Shown here: one piece after another, positions 1-6,685 of the stretch
Numbering within the stretch: the first letter of the stretch is position 1
How the letters are laid out: the number at the start of each line of letters is the position of its first letter
NCBI GenBank assembly: GCA_047615875.1
Contig: JBLHGU010000135.1
Span: forward strand, 1-13,156
Length of the DNA stretch: 13,156 bases
Direction of reading: 5' to 3'
DNA from: JBLHGU01 sp047615875
Lineage (GTDB): Bacteria > Pseudomonadota > Gammaproteobacteria > Arenicellales > CAJQKF01
The notes under the pieces: model-generated
Databases searched by the model: none
The model's input: only the letters and a program-made list of their open reading frames with translations
What the model was told of the DNA's origin: nothing
Position numbers and translations under genes: made by a program

Positions 1-31
1 AATGAATGATGACTTTACTTCATCATTCATT
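1..31. repeat. perfect 12-bp inverted repeat (hairpin) upstream of the MFS gene
   Basis: Bases 1-12 (aatgaatgatga) are the exact reverse complement of bases 20-31, with a 7-base loop ctttact. The right arm ends 33 bases before the GTG start of the transporter. The stem is AT-rich and only two T's follow it, so it is a poor rho-independent terminator on the plus strand. A regulator-binding palindrome or the terminator of a gene left of the window are both possible. The repeat touches the window edge, so the stem may be longer. Confidence 0.6.
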
Positions 32-64
32 TCCAGCTGACAACTTTCTATAGGACACAAGTAC

Positions 65-1249
65 GTGATCAGAATAAATGAGAAACAGCGTGCTGTAATG
101 GTATTAGTTGCCTGTATGGTCTTAAGTTTCGTTTTAGGGTCCATCCATGCTTTTTCCGTTCTGCTGGAATCCTGGGAACAATTGCTTTCCGTGCCTAGAG
201 GCCAGGCCAGTCTAATCTATTCGCTAGCTCTGGTTTCACTAACTGTCGCGGTTTTAATTGGTCACCGCCTGTATTCATTAGTTTCCTCGGCAAGTTTATT
301 TTTATTGGTATGCATTGTTGCGTCGCTAGGGGTGTGGCTCTCAATCGACGCAACAAAAATTTATCAGGTATGGATTTTCTATAGTCTTATGTTTGGTTTT
401 GCTAACGGGCTGGGTTATGGATTTGGCTTACAGTTTGCCGCTCAAGCGATGCCGCATCGAAAAGGTCTCGCCATGGGGGCGGTTACTGCTAGTTATGCTC
501 TGGGCGCCATGTTGTTTGTTCTTTTACTTCGTGAAGCAGTCTTAGATAGTGGATTGACATCTGCTTTGACCCGGCTTGCTGTGGGGATATTGGTTGCTGG
601 CTTATTTGCCACGATTTTAGTTTTTCTAAGTGGTATGAATTATCAGTCTGAAGCCAGCTCACCTGAACCTGATACACGAAGTACCGGCGCCAGAATGCAG
701 ATTCTCATGTGGGCTGGATATGGAACCTGCACCATGGCAGGGTTAATGATTATCGGCCACGCAGCTGGCATTGTTGCCAATACCGAAACATCTCAATTCT
801 TAATTACCCTGGGACCCTTCCTGGTGGTATTCGCCAATATGGCAGGTGGATTGCTAGCTGGGTGGTCAGCTGACCAAATGTCGGTAAACCGTTTATTGAA
901 AGGGCTACCCCTATTAAGTGCGGTGGCGTTGTTATTGCTGGCCGTCGTGCAAGGTACCTATGTGCTATTAGCCGGCCTCGCACTAGTGGGATTAGCCTAC
1001 GGCGCCTTGATTGCCTTATTTCCTGTGGCTGTTTACGAAAGATTTGGCGCAGCTGCTTCGGCCAGAATTTATGGTCGAATTTTCACCGCCTGGGGTATTG
1101 CAGGCCTGAGTGCGCCATGGCTGGCAGGAATGCTTTATGATCGTTTTGGAAACTACACCGCGGCTATGTTGGTGGCTGGTTTGATTAGTCTTTTATCCGC
1201 AGGTTTGTTGTTCTGTTTAAAGGAAAAGGCCGAATTATCCAATAAATAG
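65..1249 (+). CDS. MFS transporter, OFA (oxalate/formate antiporter)-like family
   Basis: This is a polytopic inner-membrane secondary transporter of 394 residues, the usual length for a 12-helix MFS carrier. About six hydrophobic segments (residues 11-190) are followed by a polar central loop (about 191-211, rich in S, E, P and D) and six more segments (212-384). Family-like marks are the glycine-rich GLGYGFG stretch (115-121) followed by HRKGLAMG (131-138), the helix 8-9 loop GWSAD (266-270), and GRIFTAWGIAG...PWLAG...YDRFGNY (337-364), typical of OFA-type members. The GTG start at 65 is supported by AGGA at 52-55, nine bases upstream. The family carries small carboxylates and related anions, but the substrate cannot be read here. 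It is transcribed towards the convergent glutathione transferase and has no obvious operon partner in the window. Confidence 0.85.
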   Translation: MIRINEKQRAVMVLVACMVLSFVLGSIHAFSVLLESWEQLLSVPRGQASLIYSLALVSLTVAVLIGHRLYSLVSSASLFLLVCIVASLGVWLSIDATKIYQVWIFYSLMFGFANGLGYGFGLQFAAQAMPHRKGLAMGAVTASYALGAMLFVLLLREAVLDSGLTSALTRLAVGILVAGLFATILVFLSGMNYQSEASSPEPDTRSTGARMQILMWAGYGTCTMAGLMIIGHAAGIVANTETSQFLITLGPFLVVFANMAGGLLAGWSADQMSVNRLLKGLPLLSAVALLLLAVVQGTYVLLAGLALVGLAYGALIALFPVAVYERFGAAASARIYGRIFTAWGIAGLSAPWLAGMLYDRFGNYTAAMLVAGLISLLSAGLLFCLKEKAELSNK

Positions 1250-1353
1250 CATGCGTAAGTAATATTTGCATTTCAAATAAAGATTATCTATAAGGCTATG
1301 GGGAAGTGAAAAATCGAGTAATTGCCGAAAGGATTTTGGTGGTTATAGCATTG

Positions 1354-1998
1354 TTAATCGAGAACGCGTAGTTCTTCGTAATCAAGCATGACATGTTCCT
1401 GATAGGCTGGCCGATCACATAGCATCGAATAGTAACGCTCCAGATGATCGAATTTTTTGCGATCGATATCAAGATCAAAATATCGATACAGAATATGGCC
1501 AATTTGAATGTCTGCCAGGGTGAAATTTTCACCCGCAAGATATTTATTTTCGCTTAAACGGTTATCAGCAATTGAAAGTTGTTTATTGAATGCCTGCAAG
1601 CCCTGACTTATTGCTGTTGGGTTTTGTTTTGCAGGCGCAGTACGAATCACCTGCCAGAAAATCGGTGCAGTAAACTTAACGGCAAAACTCACTTTTGACC
1701 ATTCTGCCCACTTGTCTACCTGGGCCTGTACCGCTAAATCATCCGGCCAAAATGTATCTGTGCCATAACGATTTGCCAGATAGCGAATAATTGCGCCTGT
1801 TTCAAATAATGCTTCGCCCTCGTCGTCCTTTAAAGTTGGTACGGTTGCGTTGGGATTGATGGCCAGATACTCGGGGGTATTCACAACACCATATGTAAAT
1901 CCCGCATCAATTCGTTCATAGTCCAGGCCCAATTCGCCAATGCACCACATTAGTGCCTGTACGTTGGATGACGATTTTCTACCCCAGACTTTTAACAT
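1354..1998 (-). CDS. glutathione S-transferase family protein
   Basis: This is a cytosolic 214-residue protein with normal GST length and architecture. The N-terminal thioredoxin-like domain (about 1-82) has the active-site loop RKSSSN (7-12), giving Ser/Asn candidates to activate glutathione, the cis-proline motif VPTL (53-56), and FETGAIIRYLA (65-75), whose Glu-Thr pair binds the glutathione gamma-glutamyl group in this fold. The helical C-terminal domain has the N-capping motif LAGENFTLADI (154-164). The ATG at 1998 is preceded on the minus strand by TAGGAG, ten bases upstream. GSTs conjugate, isomerise or reduce electrophilic compounds, but no subclass-specific substrate is evident. The gene is divergent from the methyltransferase across a 145-base spacer and converges on the MFS gene. 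Confidence 0.9.
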   Translation of the reverse strand: MLKVWGRKSSSNVQALMWCIGELGLDYERIDAGFTYGVVNTPEYLAINPNATVPTLKDDEGEALFETGAIIRYLANRYGTDTFWPDDLAVQAQVDKWAEWSKVSFAVKFTAPIFWQVIRTAPAKQNPTAISQGLQAFNKQLSIADNRLSENKYLAGENFTLADIQIGHILYRYFDLDIDRKKFDHLERYYSMLCDRPAYQEHVMLDYEELRVLD

Positions 1999-2090
1999 GC
2001 TTGATGTGCTCCTATTGTTGACCGATTCAAGTCTACCTTAATGAAGGAAGATCGTATTAATATAGCCTAGAAGAAATATATGGAACTAAT

Positions 2091-2130
2091 TACACCGATC
2101 ATGCATCCTTGGTGTATTAAAAAGCACCAA
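2091..2130 (+). promoter_or_regulatory. two mutually exclusive hairpins in the methyltransferase leader
   Basis: TACACC (2091-2096) pairs perfectly with GGTGTA (2111-2116). The same GGTG core, read as TTGGTG (2109-2114), pairs perfectly with CACCAA (2125-2130). The two stems share bases 2111-2114, so only one can form at a time. The second hairpin ends 13 bases before the ATG at 2144, just upstream of the weak GTGAG ribosome-binding candidate (2132-2136). This could be an RNA switch in the leader or a cluster of half-sites for a protein. Stems of 6 bp can arise by chance. Confidence 0.3.
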
Positions 2131-2143
2131 CTGTGAGTATGAA

Positions 2144-3007
2144 ATGAGTAATGACATTGTTATAGAAGCCTGGAATACAGTTTTGTTCGATAAGTTCTCG
2201 CGTTTTAAATATCTGTTTATTGAAGGCTATGCATCGATAAGTGCGGAAATTATGGATCGTCGAAAGACCGGGGAAGATCTCCGGGTGCTCGACGTTGGTT
2301 GCGGATTTGGTGACTGTACAATCGAGATTGCACGCAGACTTGGTGAGGGTGGCGCGTGTTATGGCGTGGATTGCGCGAGCAATTTTATCAAAGAGTGTGA
2401 ACTTGATGCCCAGAGAGCCGCTGTCGATAATGCCAGATTTTTTGTTGCAGACGTGGAACGTGATAACTTAAATGGTCCTTATGACGAAGCTTTCGCTCGT
2501 TTTGGTACGATGTTTTTTAATATGCCGGGATTGGCCATGAAAAACATCCGGGCCTCCTTAAAGCCGGGTGGTAAATTTACTCAGATTGTCTGGCGCAAGC
2601 GCGAAGATAACCCTTGGCTACATGATGCAGAATTATGTGCAAAGGCAATCGTGCCGGTTGTGAGTCATGAAGATACAGACGCGGTTCATTGCGGACCTGG
2701 CCCTTTTTCGATGGCGGGTCCCGATATGGTCAGTGATATGTTGCAGTCAGTGGGATTTGAGCGGGTACAGTTTGAACGCTTCGATAGCGACATTTGTATT
2801 GGACGAAGCTTGCCTGAAGCGATAGATTTTGCCCTTGAAATTGGCCCTGCCGGAGAGATTATTCGGCTGGCGGGAGAGCAGGGAGAAGCTCTGAGACCAC
2901 AGGTTCTGGAAGCATTGCAAGATGTAATTGGCAAGCATCAAAGGCCAGACGGCACTGTATGGGCGCCTTCCAGCGCATGGTTTGTTACCGCATACAATCC
3001 CAACTAG
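2144..3007 (+). CDS. class I SAM-dependent methyltransferase
   Basis: This 287-residue soluble protein has a Rossmann-fold methyltransferase core. Motif I is VLDVGCGFGD (48-57), the glycine loop that binds S-adenosylmethionine. An acidic residue follows at the end of strand 2 in YGVDCASN (73-80), with the adenine-side FFVADVE (99-105), and the post-motif LKPGGKF (139-145) before strand 5. A helix-rich C-terminal region (about 190-250) probably forms the substrate pocket. The N-terminal block WNTVLFDKFSRFKYLF (10-25) recalls a widespread family of unassigned bacterial methyltransferases. The ATG at 2144 follows only a weak GTGAG motif; the ATG at 2138 lies in another frame and stops after one further codon. 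The methyl acceptor is unknown. The gene may share a control region with the divergent GST. Confidence 0.88.
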   Translation: MSNDIVIEAWNTVLFDKFSRFKYLFIEGYASISAEIMDRRKTGEDLRVLDVGCGFGDCTIEIARRLGEGGACYGVDCASNFIKECELDAQRAAVDNARFFVADVERDNLNGPYDEAFARFGTMFFNMPGLAMKNIRASLKPGGKFTQIVWRKREDNPWLHDAELCAKAIVPVVSHEDTDAVHCGPGPFSMAGPDMVSDMLQSVGFERVQFERFDSDICIGRSLPEAIDFALEIGPAGEIIRLAGEQGEALRPQVLEALQDVIGKHQRPDGTVWAPSSAWFVTAYNPN

Positions 3008-3116
3008 AAAATTTCACAATTAACCAGGTTGTAACTACGCCGTAGAAGTGAAAGAATTTCCCCGCCAGTTGGTCCAGCTTCATTCTATATAGCTCGACAC
3101 TCCAGCAGGGGGAGCT

Positions 3117-4220
3117 TTGAAGAATATTTTCGTTACCGTTGTTGTAGCTGTCGTCATGTCGGTTGCAGCTTTTTTGGCAGGTCGTTATTTACCCGAGTCG
3201 GGAAATTCACAGCTGGTGGAGCAGAACAAAAATCAGGGACGGCATATTAATAATCTAACTCGCGAGTTACGCCAGGCCCAATCAAATGCCGCAGATTATG
3301 AGCTGCAGGTGCAAGCGGCCAAGGGCAGGATACAAATACTCGAAAGTCAGGTAGATCTAGCTAATGTTCAAGTTAGGGCTGCGGATGTAATGCGCAATAA
3401 GAGGCAGCAGGAACTGGGAGATGCCAAACAACGCTTATCTACTCTAATGACTGAGAATAGTAGTTTGATTTCTCGTTTAACCACAACCGGTGAAAAAGCA
3501 GCCAATTTGGATGGTGAAAAAGCCAGGTTGGAGCAAGAACAGCAATCATTAAATAATTTGATATTGGACAGGCAAAAAGAAATTGAGTCCAACCAGCGGG
3601 ATGTTAAAGCTCTCGCGCAGAGAAATGACACGCTTAAAGCCAGCCTAAAGCAGACTCAAGAACTTCTGGTTAAATCTGAATCTGAAGGAAAACTAAACCA
3701 GACTGAGCTTGGTTCCGCATTATTAGAGCTTGAGAAAGTAAATCTGGATTCTAATGAAGTTACGCAGCTGCTAGAGAAGGAGAAATCTGCCGCGAAGGAA
3801 CTTTCCGCAAAGCTTGATGATGCGAGAAATCAAGCGAAAAATTTGAGCTCGCAATCCGAGACTGAAATATCGGCACTTACCGATGGTATTGACACTACGC
3901 GTAACCAGCTAGAAAAGTTGGAAGTTGATCTTAGTTTAGCGCTTACAAAGAATATCGATTTAACTGGTCGCCTTGAGGCTAGTGAGAAATCCAATGGTGA
4001 ACAATCGTTAAAAATGGTTTCGTTGACGGCGGAACTAACAGAAATAAAAAATGCCTTCGAGTTAACCGAGTCGAAACTACAACTTGCAGAAGCAGCTTCT
4101 TTTTTAGAACGAGTTTCAATTCGATTTCAATCAGACGAAAAAATCTTGAACAAATTCGAAACCCAACTGGATGAGCTACGACAAAAAATAGATTTACTGG
4201 AAGTTTCTCAGGTCAACTGA
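3117..4220 (+). CDS. membrane-anchored long coiled-coil protein of unknown function
   Basis: The family is not recognised. Residues 1-25 form one hydrophobic segment after a Lys (FVTVVVAVVMSVAAFLAG) with no lipobox cysteine, so it should be a signal anchor or uncleaved signal with the rest in the periplasm. From about 30 to the end the 367-residue protein is almost wholly helix-forming and rich in Q, E, K, L, S and N in heptad-like spacing. It has one proline (P26), no cysteine and no tryptophan, which fits an uninterrupted coiled coil that could span tens of nanometres as a dimer. The start is TTG, supported by a strong AGGGGGAG (3107-3114). The next ATG (residue 14) would delete half the anchor and all N-terminal charge. 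A structural, tethering or scaffold role is inference. Confidence 0.7.
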   Translation: MKNIFVTVVVAVVMSVAAFLAGRYLPESGNSQLVEQNKNQGRHINNLTRELRQAQSNAADYELQVQAAKGRIQILESQVDLANVQVRAADVMRNKRQQELGDAKQRLSTLMTENSSLISRLTTTGEKAANLDGEKARLEQEQQSLNNLILDRQKEIESNQRDVKALAQRNDTLKASLKQTQELLVKSESEGKLNQTELGSALLELEKVNLDSNEVTQLLEKEKSAAKELSAKLDDARNQAKNLSSQSETEISALTDGIDTTRNQLEKLEVDLSLALTKNIDLTGRLEASEKSNGEQSLKMVSLTAELTEIKNAFELTESKLQLAEAASFLERVSIRFQSDEKILNKFETQLDELRQKIDLLEVSQVN

Positions 4221-4338
4221 AGGATTTCTGAGAATAAAATAATTGAATCAAATATCAATGAATCGCCGAATTTACGAGGGATGTGATGCCCCAAATGATG
4301 GTACGGTACTTTGTCTAAGATCATTGGATTGGATAAGT

Positions 4339-5223
4339 TTAAGGAGCTTCAGGAAATACACGGAATCCCAATGAAAAACGTTTTCCCTGGTTATAGATGC
4401 AATGCCACAGGCGTTGTGCATCAGCCGGAATAGTAAAAGACTTGATGTTCCAACCCGCCGCTTCCCACTCCGTAATGATCTCACCGGAATCTGGATGTTT
4501 ATAGCGAAAGTAATTGGCTTTGGATAATTCGGCCCAGGAGCAATAGATGCGCTGTCCTGGCATGCTGTGATTGGCATGCCATCCCATGTGGCCACCACTT
4601 GGGTAATAAATATGACCGGTTAGAACGAGTGAACCCTGTGCCTGGGGAACCAGTAATTTCAGATGCTCACGAATACCTTGGAGACCGCTTTGAAAGGAGG
4701 AGGATCTGGTAAGGTGTTTAAATGAAATGCCATGTACACAACTGTCTTGTCCGGCTTTGTCCAGATCCAGCTTAATGGCGTGTGCAAGTCCGGTTTCATC
4801 CAGGTCGTGGGCCTTGGGCGCTGTTCGATCGATTTCACTGCCGACATAAACCCCCATGACAAACTGTCGGGACTGTTCCAGCAGCCATAGCAGTTCAGGA
4901 TCAGGGTTGTAATAGCGAACGATGCGGGAATCCGGTTTCTGGATGGACTTTATTTCCGCTGTAGTTTGTTCCTGTACCAGGCCCTGGTGTAGCCAATTAG
5001 CCACTAATTCATTGATTTCGGTTTCCAGCTGACTGCGGCTGGTTTCGGGGTAAGCTTCATGTAACAAAGTACAGATTTCGCTGTTGCTGGAGTTGCCATC
5101 CAGCAGTGACCACACCAACGCAGAAGTCTGGTTGATGGAGATCTTGTTGCCATGTTTCGGAACAAGGTGCCAATCATCGTCTTCCGACTGGCACCGTACT
5201 GCTGCATTACGTATCAGTTGCAC
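4339..5223 (-). CDS. PqqD/RRE-like domain fused to a 2OG-Fe(II) oxygenase-like domain
   Basis: This is a 294-residue soluble protein. Residues 1-85 resemble PqqD-type winged-helix domains (RiPP recognition elements): the 'N-x-T-x-x-x-x-W-x-x-L-D-G' pattern at 31-43, then EICTLLHEAYPE and a helix ending in NWLHQGLV (76-83). In known systems such domains hold a precursor peptide for a partner enzyme. Residues 200-292 look like a double-stranded beta-helix oxygenase: YYPSGGHMGWHAN (206-218), a distal His in LWH (272-274), and RFSLGF (282-287), whose Arg would bind 2-oxoglutarate. The proximal triad reads H216-x-N218, not the canonical HxD. The start is GTG at 5223, since the RRE-like match begins at once; no clear ribosome-binding site is seen. 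A TATAAT box lies 25 bases upstream. It is divergent from the Tat-signal protein, a possible substrate. The domain calls are from memory of the families. Confidence 0.7.
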   Translation of the reverse strand: MQLIRNAAVRCQSEDDDWHLVPKHGNKISINQTSALVWSLLDGNSSNSEICTLLHEAYPETSRSQLETEINELVANWLHQGLVQEQTTAEIKSIQKPDSRIVRYYNPDPELLWLLEQSRQFVMGVYVGSEIDRTAPKAHDLDETGLAHAIKLDLDKAGQDSCVHGISFKHLTRSSSFQSGLQGIREHLKLLVPQAQGSLVLTGHIYYPSGGHMGWHANHSMPGQRIYCSWAELSKANYFRYKHPDSGEIITEWEAAGWNIKSFTIPADAQRLWHCIYNQGKRFSLGFRVFPEAP

Positions 5224-5247
5224 GATGGTTTTTCGTTTAAAAAGTGG

Positions 5248-5253
5248 ATTATA
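5248..5253 (-). promoter_or_regulatory. candidate -10 box of the RRE-oxygenase gene
   Basis: On the minus strand these bases read TATAAT, the exact sigma70 -10 consensus, placed so that transcription would start about 18 bases before the GTG at 5223. No good -35 is found at 16-18 bp spacing; the best is GTGTGA, three of six at 16 bp. A short leader without a Shine-Dalgarno motif would result. Confidence 0.35.
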
Positions 5254-5285
5254 ACTGGTGCCAGGCTATTCACACGGGTTACTAA

Positions 5286-5314
5286 TTCACTAATTTATCG
5301 GGACTCTATATAAT
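5286..5314 (+). promoter_or_regulatory. sigma70-like promoter of the Tat-signal protein
   Basis: TTCACT (5286-5291, four of six matches to TTGACA) is followed after exactly 17 bases by TATAAT (5309-5314, six of six). Transcription would begin near 5320-5322. The -10 box overlaps an upstream in-frame ATG at 5313, so if this promoter is used that ATG is not in the transcript and translation should begin at 5346. Confidence 0.5.
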
Positions 5315-5345
5315 GTGGCATCCGTATAGAATTATCCGAAAAACC

Positions 5346-5585
5346 ATGAGTCATCAGAACAACGAAGAAGATAGCCGGCAACAGGCCCGTCGCAGATTGA
5401 TGAAAAGTGTGACAGCCAGTGGTGTTGGTCTCAGTATTTTGCCGAAAAGCTGGGGTAAACCGCTGGTTGACTCGGTGGTTTTGCCGGCTCATGCCCAGAC
5501 CACCGATGATTCCTCGGACAGCGACTCTGGTGGCGGTGCAAGAGAACGGGCATTTCGCACTGGTGGCATGTCACCCTGGACTTGA
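5346..5585 (+). CDS. small Tat-signal protein with KP-x-VDSVVLPAHAQ motif
   Basis: This is a short exported protein: 79 residues from the ATG at 5346, or 90 from an upstream in-frame ATG at 5313. In the 5346 numbering, ARRRLMKS (14-21) resembles the twin-arginine motif, followed by a weakly hydrophobic stretch (23-32), then WGKPLVDSVVLPAHAQTT (36-53) with a plausible signal-peptidase site after AHA. This W-x-KP...PAHAQ ending recurs in many small proteobacterial Tat-signal proteins of unknown function. After it come only an Asp/Ser/Gly-rich tail (DDSSDSDSGGG) and 15 further residues. The 5346 start is preferred because a consensus -10 box covers the 5313 ATG, but no Shine-Dalgarno is seen for 5346, whereas GGGA lies nine bases before 5313. 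The stop overlaps the TTG of the next frame (TTGA), so this may be the 5' half of a frameshifted longer gene. Confidence 0.6.
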   Translation: MSHQNNEEDSRQQARRRLMKSVTASGVGLSILPKSWGKPLVDSVVLPAHAQTTDDSSDSDSGGGARERAFRTGGMSPWT

Positions 5586-6190
5586 GCTCTGGCGTGATGT
5601 TTGATAACTATGCTATCTACGATGATGGTAGGGAGTTGTTGCCTGCTCTGGCTGAGCCAGGCCTGTTGGATTTTCTAGTGCCTGAGGCCCATGCTAAAGC
5701 GAGTACAGTAATTAATGATATTGTTACATTTACCTTAAGTGCATTATTGCCGGATGTTTTACCGACAGATGCCAGTACGGTCGATTGTCGGTTGTGTATC
5801 TCGTTCAGCGCCAAGTCTGATGGAGATAGTGATGATGGGGATGTCGGCAGTGATACTTTTGAGTCGTTTCTCGGCGGTTGTGATCAGGAGGTGATCAGCA
5901 AAATCGACAAGATTGGAGAGATCGAGGATCGAACCTTTCTGGGGGGTGGCAATTCAAGTCATACAATGAAGCTGGAAGGGCTAAGGTTTGTGGGCACAAT
6001 TTCGGCCAGCGGTTTACTTGGCGACGGTATCATCCAGGGCGTAGTTGAAATTATGGATGATGATGATACGCAATCTAACGATGATGATGGAGATGCCACG
6101 ATACCAAATACCTCGCGTCGTGAATTTGCTGCTATTACGGGTGCCGGTTATTCCTGTGCAGGCAATTGCGGTTTTTCAATTTTGACGTAG
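5582..6190 (+). CDS. Asp-rich, cysteine-containing protein of unknown function (separate gene or 3' part of a frameshifted gene)
   Basis: This open frame of 202 codons begins at TTG 5582, overlapping the TGA of the preceding gene as TTGA; GTG 5594 and ATG 5597 are other starts, none with a good ribosome-binding site. The protein has no signal peptide of its own. Residues 24-38 (AEPGLLDFLVPEAHA) echo the KPLVDSVVLPAHA motif of the upstream frame. Two acidic stretches (80-91 and 159-171) and five cysteines follow: a CxxC pair at 69-72, one at 100, and a CxxxC pair at 192-196 near the C terminus (YSCAGNCGFS). No family is recognised. If frame 5346-5585 joined this one by a -1 shift between 5510 and 5585, the product would be an exported protein of about 280 residues. 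Translational coupling across the overlap is the alternative. Confidence 0.5.
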   Translation: MSSGVMFDNYAIYDDGRELLPALAEPGLLDFLVPEAHAKASTVINDIVTFTLSALLPDVLPTDASTVDCRLCISFSAKSDGDSDDGDVGSDTFESFLGGCDQEVISKIDKIGEIEDRTFLGGGNSSHTMKLEGLRFVGTISASGLLGDGIIQGVVEIMDDDDTQSNDDDGDATIPNTSRREFAAITGAGYSCAGNCGFSILT

Positions 6191-6341
6191 ATGCTGTTAA
6201 TGTATGGTGGTCTGGCGTTGAATATCGTTCAGAGTAGGATATAGACAAATTAACTTCTACAGTCGCCCGTAATCATGCCCGTAACTCTCAGGGAATACCT
6301 TTATTTTATCCCGAGAATGCGCTGAACCGGAGATTGCGCTA
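6191..6341. other. non-coding stretch, nothing recognisable
   Basis: This is the left part of a roughly 500-base gap between confident genes. Only very short frames occur (for example a 17-codon one from 6191). No promoter, terminator with a T-run, repeat or RNA gene was recognised. Confidence 0.4.
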
Positions 6342-6674
6342 ATGGTCAGCCCTGACTCAGAAACTCTGAGCGACGAAAAAACCAAAGAAATAATTGAATA
6401 GGCAACCCACCGATATTATCCAGAGAACGAGGTTCGTCGCACCTGTGCCGAAGTTGCGCGTCTGGTTCTCGAATACGAGGTGGTGTGTCAGATCAGTGCG
6501 GGGATATGTGTGAGTCTAGAATCGCTATCAGTCGAAATTAAAATTGGCGAATTTCTGGCTCCCACAGAGCTTGCGACTTACAGAACCGTATTCAACGGTG
6601 GCGACGAAGTACGATTATGGCAGTGTGCCTGCGTCCATACCATGATTAAAAACGTCAGCTTAGTTTTAGTTTAA
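6342..6674 (+). pseudogene. decayed-looking reading frame with in-frame TAG
   Basis: From ATG 6342 the frame reads MVSPDSETLSDEKTKEIIE, meets TAG at 6399-6401, then continues open with ATHRYYPENEVRRTCAEVARL into the stretch from GTG 6480 to the TAA ending at 6674. The composition on both sides of the TAG is protein-like (charged, amphipathic), and a single base change (TAG from TGG) would explain the stop. The family is not recognised and no ribosome-binding site is seen. It could instead be an unrelated short gene from 6480 (64 codons) or chance. It lies where partner genes of the following ABC permease would be expected, but no ATPase or permease motif can be found in it. Confidence 0.25.
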
Positions 6675-6685
6675 AACTTCCTGAC
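6654..6685 (+). promoter_or_regulatory. imperfect hairpin just before the ABC permease
   Basis: GTCAG (6654-6658) pairs with CTGAC (6681-6685). Inside it, AGTTTT (6662-6667) pairs with AAAACT (6673-6678) around a 5-base loop, with a small internal loop between the stems. The structure ends nine bases before the permease ATG at 6695, where a Shine-Dalgarno motif would be expected but is not seen. It could affect translation or terminate the upstream frame; there is no T-run after it. Confidence 0.3.

Noticed and set aside
1263..1279. TATTTG/CAAATA hairpin after the MFS gene as a bidirectional terminator
   Set aside because: All but two of its twelve stem bases are A or T, and it has no flanking T-run on the plus strand; too weak to annotate.
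1296..1538. 80-codon minus-strand frame overlapping the 3' part of the glutathione transferase
   Set aside because: Overlaps a well-supported GST gene in another frame, with no family resemblance.
5510..5585. Programmed -1 frameshift signal
   Set aside because: The overlap lacks a slippery heptamer and an obvious downstream stimulatory structure; an indel or translational coupling is simpler.
5419..5604. 61-codon frame overlapping both the Tat-signal gene and the start of the Asp-rich frame
   Set aside because: No ribosome-binding site or protein-like pattern; it occupies the third frame of a region explained by the other two.
6356..6370. CTCAGA-aac-TCTGAG hairpin as a terminator
   Set aside because: Six base pairs with a 3-base loop and followed by an A-run rather than T's on the plus strand; it lies within the decayed frame and may be chance.
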